This document shows positions 50,259 to 61,921 of a DNA stretch of 64,000 nucleotides, one piece after another. The DNA lies in assembly GCF_024362695.1 (NCBI RefSeq), contig NC_065415.1, positions 5,993,438-6,057,437 on the forward strand, read 5' to 3'. Below the pieces are notes generated by a model, which had not been told where the DNA came from, did not search any database, and was given only the letters and a program-made list of their open reading frames with translations. Positions within the stretch are counted from its first letter, which is position 1; every line of letters starts with the position of its first letter. The position numbers and the translations under genes are program-made. This DNA is from Pectinophora gossypiella (Eukaryota; Arthropoda; Insecta; Lepidoptera; Gelechiidae).

Positions 50259-50264
50259 AATAAA
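50259..50264 (+). terminator. Distal poly(A) signal AATAAA
   Basis: Second canonical hexamer about 1.36 kb after the stop. It would give a longer 3' UTR. The choice between the two cannot be made from sequence. Confidence 0.35.
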
Positions 50265-50524
50265 GACATTGAGACATTCCAAACAATAAATTGTATAATA
50301 ATTTACAAAATATGCGCTTAAATACATAATAAATTTGTTAATAATGTGACACTGTCTACTTTATAACTGTGTCTAAATATAAGTATTCAGATGCTGAGAA
50401 CGAAATCATATAATTGCTAAGAAAAATTACGAAATTAAATCATATTTAACTCGCAACTTGTGTGTTATTTCTAACGATGCCTACTTATCGTGAACCAAGT
50501 GTGTTTACTGTTTACCTAAAAGTA

Positions 50525-50710
50525 GCAGGTTGGGTGCGGCCACAAAAAAGGCGATATTTCCAATAAACGGGCCGGAAGAGGGGCGTTTGCGGGTGAAATG
50601 TAACTTTAAGAACAAACAGGGTAAAGTGGGGCTAACAGGGCATCATGCCGCGTCGCCGGCGCACGGTCGAGCGGACCGTTGCGCGTGCGTCCCCCGATTA
50701 GCACCTAGCT
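50525..50710. promoter_or_regulatory. Isolated GC-rich patch, possible regulatory element
   Basis: AACGGGCCGGAAGAGGGGCG, GCCGCGTCGCCGGCGCACGG and GGACCGTTGCGCGTGCGTCC sit in a strongly AT-rich setting 250-450 bp after the distal poly(A) signal. A reading frame crosses it but begins only with TTG and shows no domain. It could be an enhancer, the promoter of an undetected transcript, or an old repeat. Confidence 0.25.
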
Positions 50711-52936
50711 ACATCGCACAGAGTAGCCTCACTACAGAGACTACACTCTTTAATTTCTTAGCATTTTACGAAAATCTAAATATTTAGTATTGTATATTTT
50801 TTAAAATAATTTTCTAGCATGACGCACAGCAGTCAGATTGGACACGCCTTTGTCTGTGAAATCCGCAGTAATAATATTTCTTCATCTTAGAATACGTTTG
50901 CCATTGCAGTACATTTATTATTGCCACTGAGTTATGGTTATTACTTCACGAATTTCTATAAACTTCTAAGTTTGCATCATAACTTTGGGTTAAATGTTTG
51001 AATGGTTATTTATTGTTTCTTTTCATTTCCAGTCATAATGGCATAAACAATAATTTTATTTATAGTAAACAATACTATTGTTAATATGCCACACCTTGTG
51101 TAATGTAAGACAACGTCCGATGACATTTCAAATTAGCTATAATGATTTATAGCGACAAGCACAATGATATTTATGAAAATAATAATTTTACTGTTGAAAT
51201 AAGTCAAGCACATTACAACACTGCCAATCAAAATAGTTACAGGTAGCATGAATTGCAGATTTTAAAAACAATTGACATTTAATATGAAAGATTGAATGGT
51301 ATTGTCTTATAAAATAAGCAATATTTTAAGTTTATCAGCAATGAATGCCATCGGAAAAGAACTGTACAGCATTGCTGTTTATATAAGAAAATGTTACTTA
51401 CTAAACATGAAATGAAAGATATTATTGAATAGAAAAGTGCATAAAATTAGAGTTGACAAAATAAATACTACCTATTAATATAAGTAAGTACCACGACCAT
51501 TTCTGGCAATTAATGATGACTTATCATTTTCTTTGGAATATCTTAAAGGCAAAGTTTGGATTTGCGAGCCAGATCCGTGCCCACCAAATACCTAACTGAA
51601 ATCCACAGAGGCACAGTCAACTGACACTTTTGGTCAAACACAGTCACAGTCTAAGTACATCAATGTCATCAGACTAAGTATTCTTTATACATGACTTTGA
51701 ATCTGAGGGTAGGTATATAATTTCCCCCTCTTCTTGCATCCCATTCAAGAAATTCAAAAGCTATTCATGCCAGTTCAAGGAATATACATTTTATTGATTC
51801 AAATGGGTTTGCTGTTGACACCATTCTCCTTCTTGAAGAAGTTAAGAAAGTAGCGAGCTTACCCTAAAGATGTCTAAACTACTCTTTAACCGAGAGCATT
51901 ACACAGTAGACGTTATGATGTCTTCTCTGTAAACGAGGAAGAAAAACGATGGCTGGTGCAACGAGAGTGTATTCGATTGTTTGTAGATACTAACATATGT
52001 ACTTATGTAAGTGCTAACTAGTTCATAGAGCACGCCGGCTGCGACGCGCGTATATACAGGTGTGTTTGTAAACTGGTGAGAGGTTTCCAAATAAAGGGAA
52101 ATTATTAATTCAACACCGACCTTGCCCGTTTAAAAGTCATCGTTCGAAAGGTCATCGTTCCCATCTCTGTCTCAAAAATGCAATGTTCTAAATTCCGCTT
52201 ATCTGCAAAAGGTTGACAGTTCACACTTTGAAAAGGCATGTTTTGACACTGTTTTGTACAAAAGCGGATTGCAATAAAAATTGAGGCTTAAGTATATATT
52301 ATAGGCGATATAAATATTGTTGTATTTTTTAATTTAAGACAATATAAAAACGACGTAAAGCATAACTAATTAGAAGACATCGAAAATGACTCATTATTCT
52401 ACGCAGCTTCGAAATTGAAATTCCTCCAAATTTTTCCACAGTTACACGTGTAAGATAGTTTGTGTCTGCTTTGTTGAAGTGATACCGATTAGAATTTTAC
52501 AAGTAAGTATTAGGTCCTAAGTAAACAAAAGTAAATCACCCACATTAGACACGCGGTAAATGGATATAACATTAGATATAACAAAATTGAGATCATAGAC
52601 GAAGTATAGTCCGTAGGTGTACTATACTATGAAGTTATGAACAACGCAAGCTCACTAGGTCGATTGATAAGTTCAAATGCCGTTAGCAACTGCAAAAGGT
52701 TTCATTGCAATTTTTTTATTCAGTAAACAGAACGATGAACTTATTGGGATCCGGATCATTTACCTACCAATGCTCAATGATTCAGACTTACTATCTACGG
52801 AATGCAACGCGGTCTAGTCTACCGCATAATTATCACACCTCATACTCGATAAAAATCTTGATAATACGACCGATTAATTTCAAACCGAAACTAAATAGAA
52901 TTGGATTAAAGAATAAACTTTGCGAAGGTTGACGGT

Positions 52937-53135
52937 AGGGCTGGCAGACGAAGACCTAGAAGGACTTATATTGACCAAATTGGAGATATCCTTAGGAAAA
53001 GTTTAGTAAGATCTACTCTGAACTGGCGTGCGTGTATGAAACGATTGATGAATGTGGAGGAAGCAAAAGAAGTGTGTCACGATCGAAGCAATGGAATTCT
53101 CTGCTTATCCCGGTGGGAAATATTCGTGAGTTTAG
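52937..53135 (+). pseudogene. LINE protein C-terminal fragment
   Basis: Reads RAGRRRPRRTYIDQIGDILR, then STLNWRACMKRLMNVEEAKE, then VCHDRSNGILC. The G-R-P-R-x-T-Y and R-A-C-M-x-x-x-M-x-V-x-E-A pattern is recalled from the end of abundant lepidopteran LINE reverse-transcriptase proteins. Upstream reverse-transcriptase motifs are absent, so it is a 5'-truncated dead copy. Confidence 0.65.
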
Positions 53136-53915
53136 GTATGTATGTATAAACTTTGCAAACTGTAAGGATGCAGAACACCTCATAGCCACAACCAGAGTTT
53201 TAGAGCTAGGGCGCATAACCAATGTTATGTTAATATGAGACCTAGGAAACAAATATGAATGCTCACACATAGCATGTGTGTCCTTCGTCAGTCGGGACAC
53301 GTGTAGTCATATACTGATAAAATGTTCCTACCTACATACATTTTGTGTGAGGATTCTATTTACCTGTCTATTACCTTCATTTAAATTTCCATTTAAAGAT
53401 CCTTGACTATGTTTGTGGACTTCACTTTACGATCTTGTCATCATAAAGTCTGACTGCTGGACAAAGTTTTGTAATAGTATCGTATACAAGATCATTTATT
53501 ACTACTAATTCAAAAAGATGGATAGAGTTAAGTTTTCTAACCTCTTCACATTATATTTTTCCAGTTCGTCTACCTACATAACAGTAAGTATTTAAAAAAA
53601 TACGTAGTACGTACATTCACAGTTTAAAAACTCAATATGAATGAACCAGATAAAAAAACTACCCAGAATGTTAATCGAAGCACATGATGCTTCCAGCTAG
53701 TTAAGGTTCGTGTTAACTGTTTGACTAAACACTGAGCCGGTCCTACCTGGTCGAGAGGTTATGAATCGAGGTGGACCAGCATTCCGTTTTGTTCATTAGG
53801 TACTTACACTCTTGTGTTTGCTTCGAACTCCACTTTTGATGTTTGACGGTTTAATAGATCTTAGGACGATTTTGGGTTTTTATGACTTTGTATTTTGTAA
53901 ATTAAGTTGGTAGAG

Positions 53916-54221
53916 GCCCCGATTCCTGCAAACACCGCCTAATTTTATTTTAAGTTATATCCGTCATTTTCATATCCGTCGAAAAGGAAAGGGACGGATG
54001 ATTCACAGCTCTTAATTTTAGGAAGAATGAGTAAATGAATGTGTCGGGTTATTGACTGATGTAAAATTTTTAGACGGTTGCTTTAGATTTGTGCTTAAAA
54101 TTGACGTGTGTTCCATAAATTTTATGCTTGTCAATTACCCGTCCCTTTCCTTTTCGGCGGATAAGAAAATGACAGATATAACTTAAAATAAAATTAGATG
54201 GTATTTACAGGAATTAGCACC
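53916..54221. mobile_element. Palindromic MITE, about 306 bp, near-complete
   Basis: The left end CCCGATTCCTGCAAACACCG and the right end TATTTACAGGAATTAGCACC are inverted repeats that continue inward for about 90 bp through TTTTAAGTTATATCCGTCAT and GAAAAGGAAAGGGACGG. The centre contains GTCGGGTTATTGAC. A truncated copy is at 81-244. Confidence 0.8.
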
Positions 54222-54488
54222 AGTAACTCCTGACGGAGTTAAAACTTTGCAACTTCAGAGGAGTTAACAATTCTGCTCTGTTATTATAACATTTAGTACG
54301 GATTAGACATAACATGAATAGCCTATATTATATATGCACCACTGCTAGCCACAGGTCTCTTTTAAATTAACTGGAGTGTGGAAAATACTCCACCACGCAG
54401 CTTCACTGCGGTTTGGTGGAGGTTATTTACCGTATTGGAAGGGCCTTTTTGTATCAAGATACTTATTTTTTGGAGAAATGGCTTTATC

Positions 54489-54655
54489 AGGACTTGAAAT
54501 GCATTTTTGGAGGTATGTTACCTAACCTGTATTGGGCTGGTTTTCCCTTCGCGGGTTGGAAGGTCAGACAGGCAGTCGCTTCTGTAAAAAACCGGACCTG
54601 TAAATCTTCAGGTTAGGTAATCGGACCCTGTGAAAAACGGGATAATGCTAGGGGG
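54489..54655 (+). mobile_element. Type C SINE, 3' fragment
   Basis: ACCTAACCTGTATTGGGCTG, GGCAGTCGCTTCTGTAAAAA and CGGGATAATGCTAGGGGGAT match the 3' half of 37575-37913. The tRNA-like head is missing. Confidence 0.78.
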
Positions 54656-55184
54656 ATGATGGCTCTATCCGGACTTTGCTTTGGGTATATTAAAAAAAAG
54701 TGTAATCTGCTTTTTGAGTAGCATTTCCAATGTGTTGGAAACTCGCTGAAGTACCACCCTATCCCAGGATCAAAAATCCTTTCAAGTAGATATCTAAATA
54801 AAAGTCGTCGTGCATCTTTTAACTCTTGATACCCTTTAATAAACCCTCGATTACAACGGAACTGGAGAGTTCTGCAAACAATCGTTGGACGAATGAGAAC
54901 GTACTCACTGCATGTATATGGGTATTCATAACTGGACACAATAGGATAACATTCCAAATACTTCTATAGGCTGGTTATTATTATGTAATGGAATTTTCAC
55001 AAACATTGATTGGATGGATGTTGATAGGTACGTAGCACTACAAGATAGACCTACATGCTTTCCAGTTTTTTTTATGGAACTTTTAGTTGTGACTCTACGT
55101 GACCAGACAAAGTGCGAAGCGCTACTACCCTCTATTCCCGTTGGCCGTTAGCGGAGGTGATATGGAGATATTTTAGGTAGGTAA

Positions 55185-55440
55185 CCTGAATATGATTTGG
55201 TGTCAGGGTTATTATTGAGCCGCCAAAGGCCCCTGACATGGCTCATGTAACGACTACATATTTACACCAGCAACTAGTAACCGGGACCAACAGCTTAACG
55301 TGCTTTCCGAAGCACGGATCATCTTTCTTTCGGACAATCAGGTGATCAGCATGTTATGTCCTAACCAAACTAGGGATCACAAAGTATTTTTTGTTGTATG
55401 TCCCCACCGGGATTCGAACCTGGGACCTCCGGATCGTGAG
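55185..55440 (-). mobile_element. tRNA-headed SINE, partial
   Basis: Minus-strand B box GGTTCGAATCCCGG at about 55408-55421, the shared central domain at 55280-55318, and the TTTGGCGGC-type 3' block at 55190-55250. The A-box end is lost at about 55440. Confidence 0.75.
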
Positions 55441-57380
55441 TTTAGTTCGAATAAAAAATATTGATGGTATTTTTAATAATATAGGCTCCTGTTTGACCAC
55501 AATCTCATTGATGGTAAATGACAATGTGGCGTAGTCTGGTGTGATATCCTCTTTTAAGAACGTAAATGGAATGTTTTTTTTTTCAATATGGTTGAACATC
55601 TTGCATAAACTACACCTATCGCCCAAAGATTACCTGGAAGAAATTGCTACCTCAGCAATAAGGCCACCTTTTGTACTTGTGTTTAAATTGTATTCCTATG
55701 TTGTATGTGTCTTCTGAGCAAATAAATAATGTGTATTGTACTCTTAATTCCATCAAACCTTTCAGTCTCTGTTTGTCAGAAGTGAATGCACACACTCGTA
55801 GTACAAAAGAAGGTTCATTATTATTGTGTTACCGCACAATTTTCCAAAATCCACCACGCAGGTTGCCGCTCTCCAAACACCCTCAGCCATTCAACCCTTC
55901 CACTTGGGCTTGACAAAAAATACTCCACTTTGTAAATATTGGACGTCCAAAGCCTAGCATAATGGGGCAAGGTACGAGAGGAAGCGATTTAAATAAAAAT
56001 CGTTTTAAAAAATACTTTATCTTCTCGGGCAAGCCGAAAAGCGACAAGGGCGTGGTGTCCATTCTATTATGATTGACAATTATATAGGCGATATAAAATA
56101 TATATGCTGATCGCTTCGTATGAAAACCAGCTGCAAGTTGTTTTTGCGTTATTTTGTGATTCTACCCAGCCCATAAATGATTAAACAATTCAAATATTAT
56201 TTATTGCACATACATACACTACTATTAATATTATATACTAATTTCTAATTATATCTTCCGAGTTGCGGTATAAATTATTGAAAATACAATCATACTAATT
56301 TAAGGGCCACGCTCTTGTGGATCATTCTACATTCTTGTCTATCAAATGCCAATTCTTTCACTTCCTTATAAGATTTCTCGTTAATCTGTTCCATGGAAGC
56401 TAAAGTATATTTGAATTGTACTTACTCATATTGCTGTGTCTAGGCGCCTAACTATTATTGTGTTTTCTTTCTCTCAAATTATCTCTGTCGCTCGTAACAC
56501 ATACCATATCTAAGAATGTATTGTGTTAGTTCTTCGTCCTTTTAACGCCACTCTTATATTTGAAGTCGTCGGGTATTACAAGTCCATTATGAACCTGTCT
56601 ATACTAACAGATGGAAAGGAGACGACTGCCTTAATAAAGACAAAAAAAGGTATTTAGATAAAATTACTTACGTTATTTAAAGGTAAATTACATAAGTAGG
56701 TAAAAACATATCTATCATAAATAAAATCAAATAATGTAATGTAAATGACTACTCCATGCCACAATCTGTTCGCTTAACAGTTTATTGCAAAAATTTACGT
56801 TGGTATTTCTTTACAAAAAAAATGCATTTCCCCTAAATTACATTGTATTGAAAGTGTCGCGTAGTTACTAGGTATCTATTTTATTTATAATAACTTTTTA
56901 ACTTTTTTGCTTAATAAAATATGTATAAAATATTAGTCGTAGCCTGAAAATTCTTATACAATGATAAAAAAAAACGAAATACATTTTATAATAAGTATGC
57001 TCCACTACGCTGCTCCACTAAGAGCTTCAAATAATTTCGAATTATTTCCTATCGGGCCGGTCTGGCACCGGCGTTTCATAAATGTCTCTTATTTTTATTT
57101 GTGTATCCCCATTACATTTTTTGGACAAAGGGCTCGAGTGTTTGGTCTTCGGCCGAGGAGCCAACAAACGTAGGACAAATAGAGGAGGTTCCCACGATGG
57201 TGCCAGTTTACTTTGTGACCCACACTGACCCTAGACTGGTGGCTTTATGGAACTGATTGGGCGATTGGTGATTAATTTGGCTTCTGTTGGTTTATTGATA
57301 ATCGAGTTAATGACGTGTAGTAATATGATTAATTATGTACAGGCAAGTAAATCAATATCTGTATAGCTCTATACCCTACA
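55441..57380. other. Intergenic segment, mostly unclassified
   Basis: AT-rich, with short repeat-like pieces at 56297-56320 (GCCACGCTCTTGT type) and 57000-57240 (CACGATGGTGCCAG region). No gene is supported. Confidence 0.45.
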
Positions 57381-57691
57381 GCCTCCGTAGTCTAGTGGTT
57401 AATGCGTTAGGCTCACAATCTGTTGGTCCGAGTTCAATTCCCGGTGGGGACATTGTCGAAATCACATCATGAGACTGTCCTTTGTTTGGTAAGGACTGTG
57501 CAGACTTGAATCAGCTAATTGTCCCAAAAAGTAAGATGATTCCGTGCTTCGGAGGGTACGTTAAGCCGTTGGTCCTGGATATTAGCCGTAAAAACACCTC
57601 CACCAACCCGCAGTGGAGTATGGTCCATATCCCTCCGGGTGATTGAGGGGAGACCTGTGCCCAGCAGTGGGACGTATATAGGCTGTTTATG
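57381..57691 (+). mobile_element. tRNA-headed SINE, type B
   Basis: The head GCCTCCGTAGTCTAGTGGTT is tRNA-like, and GTTCAATTCCCGG is a B box. The shared central domain is at 57541-57579. The 3' part has ACCTCCACCAACCCGCAGTG and CCCAGCAGTGGGACGTATAT, ending AGGCTGTTTATG. No clear target duplication was found. Confidence 0.85.
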
Positions 57692-58704
57692 TTTTTTGTG
57701 TTTATAATCACACTAATTTACATTTCTTTTTATAATAACAGAAATGTAGCGGGTAAAATTTGTATACAAGTCTTCTTCTCTTCTATGGATTTTAAGGTCA
57801 AAAAGGCCGAACTCATCAATCTGGTGTTAGGGTTACAATTGAGAACTGTCATAAGGCCCACTTAGGTCCAGTGATAGAGCCCAATGCTCAACGACTAGTA
57901 GAAAATATGTACTTAATAAAAAACTAGGTAGTTAATACTAATAGTCTTTTTAATAGACTTAGATTTTCACGTGTTATCTGCACTCTTAAAACTTTCCACT
58001 TGATTCAACTTTTTTGCTTCCGTTGATTATTTTTGTCTCAAAAATTTCGTAATTCAAGTACTGGACCACCTTATCCGCTTATAAAGATAAGCCCGGCTAA
58101 TTTTACAGCCATTTCAATTAAATTCTACTCTAAGACATCCCACGCAACCTATATGTCTTCAACCCATACCGTTTAGGCAACTTTCTATGGTTTGTAAAAG
58201 CTAATGAACCTCCCAAATACTCCTAATCTTTAATTGAAACATTATTTAAATCATCCTCCCTCAGGTTAGAGTAAAATAATACAGACTTAATCCTCTCATT
58301 CAATCACTATGACCCACCAAGATAGTTGTAATGATTTGAATCAATTATCTCCATACATTCCTTAAGGAACCTACCACAGCGCGCAGCGGAGACATTTCTG
58401 ATCCTTGTAACTACATATATTTAGGATGTGTTTAGAAATTACAACGATTTGTGTTTTTGGAAGAGTAAACGATTAACAAAAAAAGTAGTGGTCTTTTTTA
58501 AAACTTGTGATTCTCCCTGTCGGAGATACCTCAGAGAAACAATAGACGGGAGTTGCCCAGCGCGCGGTATAAGATATTTAACTTCAAATTGCAATAAAAT
58601 CTGTCAATAATTGTAACAAGAATTTATTTGAGAGATGTGGAAACAAGAGACATGTTGTTCGAAAACACGTCCCGCGATAGGAACAAACTGCTTGCCCTAT
58701 TCCA

Positions 58705-58852
58705 GTACAGTCATGAGCATTATAATGTACCCATTTTAGGACTCTGTCGCACTAACATATTTGACATTTAGTGAGACTTACAGTTCAATTTGTCATAAAA
58801 GTTAATGTGACATGGTACCAAAGTGTATCCATATTAATGCTCGTGGCCGTAC
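58705..58852 (+). mobile_element. Short MITE, GTACAGTCATGAGCA family, copy 3
   Basis: Very close to copy 2 (TTTGACATTTAGTGAGACTT, CATGGTACCAAAGTGTA, TGCTCGTGGCCGTAC). 148 bp. Lies in the region downstream of the FGF gene. Confidence 0.8.
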
Positions 58853-59356
58853 ATGAACGATCGTGCGTGTTTTATTATCTGTTAGGTTTTGTTTTCGGTA
58901 TGCGATTATACGTATAGAGACGTTGATTTTAGCTTATTAATGTGTTCGTGTTTTCTTATTAGTGTGACGGTTTTGTTTTAGTAAATTATAGAGACGTTGA
59001 TTTGACCTTATAAATGAGCGACAGAGAATCGATGTGTGCTGTACATCCTCCCAAAAAGTGTCAAAAAAATGTAAGTAGTGTGAAGTTAGAACAAAAGCAA
59101 CTTCCGTCGATACTATAAGAATTGCTTATTCGATGTTGGTTATTCAGTACAAACAAGCATTTGTTATTGCTAATACTTAGACATTTTTTTCTAGATACGT
59201 AATATTTTTATAGCTTAAAATTGTTTTATGTCGACCACGGAATCCAATATAACATTTTTATTGATTTGCTCCATAACAAAGAAAACAAACATCAGTCATC
59301 AACAGAACTCGCTTTTGCGTCGTCCGTATATATTTTTAGATCATTTGAGGTGACTG

Positions 59357-59727
59357 TAATACTTATAGTAACATCAACAGCCGTAAGACGCCCACTGCTG
59401 GGCATAGGCCTCCCCTCAATCAACCGGAGGGGGTATGGAGCATACTCCACCACGCTGCTCCACTGCGGGTTGGTGGAGGTGGTTTTACGGCTAATAGCCG
59501 GGACCAACGGCTTAACGTGCCTTCCGAAGCACGGAATCATCTTACTTTTTCGAACAATCAGGTGATTCAAGCCTGAAAGTCCTTACCAAACAAAGGACAG
59601 TCTCACAAAGTGATTTCGACAATGTCCCCATCGGGAATCGAACCCGGACCTCCAGATCGTGAGCCTAACGCTCTAACCACTAGACCACGGAGGCTGTTTT
59701 GTTTAGGCTGTTTAATACTTATAGTAA
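59357..59727 (-). mobile_element. tRNA-headed SINE, type B, with 15-bp target duplication
   Basis: TAATACTTATAGTAA is at 59357-59371 and 59713-59727. The body is the reverse complement of the type B SINE: CCCACTGCTGGGCATAGGCC at the left, the central domain at 59496-59535, the reverse B box GGGAATCGAACCC, and ACTAGACCACGGAGGCTG at the right. Confidence 0.9.
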
Positions 59728-59744
59728 TAATCCAATATTGTTTC

Positions 59745-60265
59745 GAATAACACAGTTGGCTCGACCATTACAGACGGCGATACGGCTCACCACTTATCAC
59801 GTTGGTCTAACAGAAAGCTCGGTGCAGACCTCACCGACTTAATTCGGTACTTAGTTCATCTTACCCCAATTGGGATGTAATCACGAGATTATGTTATATT
59901 GTAATCCAAAGATTCATACCATCTCCTACGATGTTCACTGGACAACTGAAAAACGTAAAGTCTCAAAAATAACAACATCAAATACGCCAAAATTCCATCC
60001 TTAAAGTAAAGCCCACACGACTCGTTGTGACATCGTCATAGAAAAGCTAAAAACTTTAGTATGATAATACCTTTATATGTAGTATCTTACGAAAAGAAAT
60101 GATAAAATATACATTGCCGGTAAAGTGGCTGTGGAATTTGAGAAGCAGTACAGCTATCGTAGTTGACTATTTGCAGGAGTAGTAGGAAAAGTGAGTGGGG
60201 TTGAACCGGCGACAGCGGTTCTTATACAATATGCGCGTTAGGGCCTTCCGATCCTCTTTTTTCTA
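59745..60265 (+). repeat. Dispersed repeat, GGCGATACGGCTCACC family, long copy 4
   Basis: Opening block CAGTTGGCTCGACCATTACA and GGCGATACGGCTCACCACTT; closing block ACATTGCCGGTAAAGTGGCT, GTGAGTGGGGTTGAACCGGC and ATGCGCGTTAGGGCCTTCC. It pairs with 45455-46115 and is about 140 bp shorter. Confidence 0.65.
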
Positions 60266-60621
60266 TTCCGTGGTTGCGCCACTATGGTTACCCAGAGTGA
60301 GATATGCCCCTAAGATTTGTCGCCACGGACTAAAATGTCTCACTTGTGGTCATTGCCCTAGGTAGTTACAGGTAGCTACATAAACAACGGAAAAGAATTT
60401 CTCAGCCTTGAACACACACAATAGCGGTACTAAAATCGATAATTTATGATTATTTATTATATAAACTGAAGTATTAAATCAAACTCACGTGAAATGAAAC
60501 GTAATAATAGAACACTCGAGGCTTGCACGCGAATGTCAACTGATTCGTGCAATAAGTGAATATTTACTACACTAATAAAATAACCATATCGTCACTGGAG
60601 AGGCAAAATTACCACCAAGGC

Positions 60622-60720
60622 TGCCAGATTGTATTTATGTACTGTATCCTTCGTCCATGTGTGTATAACTTGTTTCGTATGTTGTGTGCAATAAAGTATA
60701 TTTGTATCGTATTGTAATTA
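60622..60720 (+). mobile_element. LINE 3' end fragment
   Basis: GTGTGCAATAAAGTATATTT and GTATCGTATTGTA form the poly(A)-signal-like tail seen, reverse-complemented, at 61925-61960. Confidence 0.45.
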
Positions 60721-61089
60721 CGTAAGCGCCTAAATGCCATTTCGAAAAAAGGTGTTTTAAGTATTTTTTCGTTTTTTAATCACAATTTTTTACTTATTTA
60801 TCCAATTTAAATGACGTCAAAGTAAGATTACACTGCGTTTTCATTTCATATGTCTAACTTCTACTTGTATTATCATATCAAGGACTGTTATTTTAGGATA
60901 TTATGGCTCTTACGTATTTTGTCTTTTCAGTAACTATAAGTAATTATAGTTTTAGTAAACTACAATACAACACTACAATGCTACAGCACTACAATGCTAG
61001 TGCATTGTTGTTACTACCCCGGAAATACGGAAGACTCGACTTAAATTATCCTATAAGTACACACTCAATTCGTCAAGCCAGCTTTACTG

Positions 61090-61235
61090 TGTGACGTGTG
61101 ACCGGACCTTAAAGTCGAAGTTCGATTTCGTTAGCCACATCAGAGCCTAGCACCACATCAACAACCCGGGATAGATATTTAGGAATCGCCGGTTAAGGTT
61201 TGGACGACATGATGATGATGATGATGTTATTTATG
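61090..61235 (+). repeat. LINE ORF C-terminal relic and (GAT)n run
   Basis: Reads LKSKFDFVSHIRA then a stop, similar to the finger-like relic at 1870-2062. It is followed by GACGACATGATGATGATGAT. Confidence 0.4.
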
Positions 61236-61921
61236 CTTGGTGAATATAGTTGTGAGCTTACACTTAATTATTAAGTATGTGATTAGCTTTAAGCTACATC
61301 CGTTATTTGAAGATAGATAAAGGACTATTCGCATTTTTATTACACCACATAACATGGACACCGCACGCATTAACGATATGGCCAAACGTTGATGGAAATA
61401 TCATTAAACGTTGACGTTTCAACGATATTGTCACAGACAAGCGCCATCTAGCGAAAACGGGATGTAACAATTTAGCTAGCTGGCCACATATTTTATTATA
61501 AAACAATAGAAACAAAATGGAGTAGCAAGAACGACGCCGTTTTATTTTCCCGCTCCTTATATTCATTTTATTAAACCAAATATATCCAAAGCGAGCTACC
61601 TATTTCTTCAGATATGGTGAACTTAAGTTGCCCAGATCTTAGAATTGATCATTTCATGATGTGTTCAATAAATGAACGATTCTAATATCTGGCCACGACA
61701 TATATTAGTAAGTAATCTGTGGTATCTATGCACAGTACACTTTATGATGATAAATGAATCCACCAAGGTCGTTACGCTGGTCAAGTTCAATACCATCGTA
61801 AACGTATAAAAGTTATTATACTATAATGTATTATTAACGTTATTGAGGAAAGACTATACTACACGTGGAGGGTCTGAGGAGATTTTAGAAGACAAATTGC
61901 CAATGAAAGAGAAATAAAGAA

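Larger units (their letters stand above)
48895..50275 (+). other. Inferred 3' UTR of the FGF gene
   Basis: Non-coding sequence after the stop. The first 500 bp remain relatively GC-rich, then composition falls back to the AT-rich background. A perfect 9-bp-stem hairpin sits at 49058-49076. Two candidate poly(A) signals are seen, one at 49487-49492 followed by a GT-rich stretch and one at 50259-50264. The 3' end is therefore either near 49.51 kb or near 50.28 kb. Confidence 0.55.
50276..53911. other. Downstream intergenic segment
   Basis: Mostly unique AT-rich sequence. It includes the GC-rich patch at 50525-50710 and a LINE fragment at 52937-53135, listed separately. No gene is supported. 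Confidence 0.5.

Noticed and set aside
50530..50787. 85-codon plus-strand frame across the GC-rich patch
   Set aside because: It begins with TTG, not ATG, has no recognisable domain, and owes its openness to high GC content.
54613..54957. 114-codon minus-strand reading frame
   Set aside because: Its C-terminal end is in a type C SINE fragment. The upstream part has some protein-like character, but I could not match it to anything, and there is no ATG-splice context to support a gene.
59221..59570. Overlapping plus and minus reading frames of 92-114 codons
   Set aside because: Both run across the type B SINE at 59372-59712.
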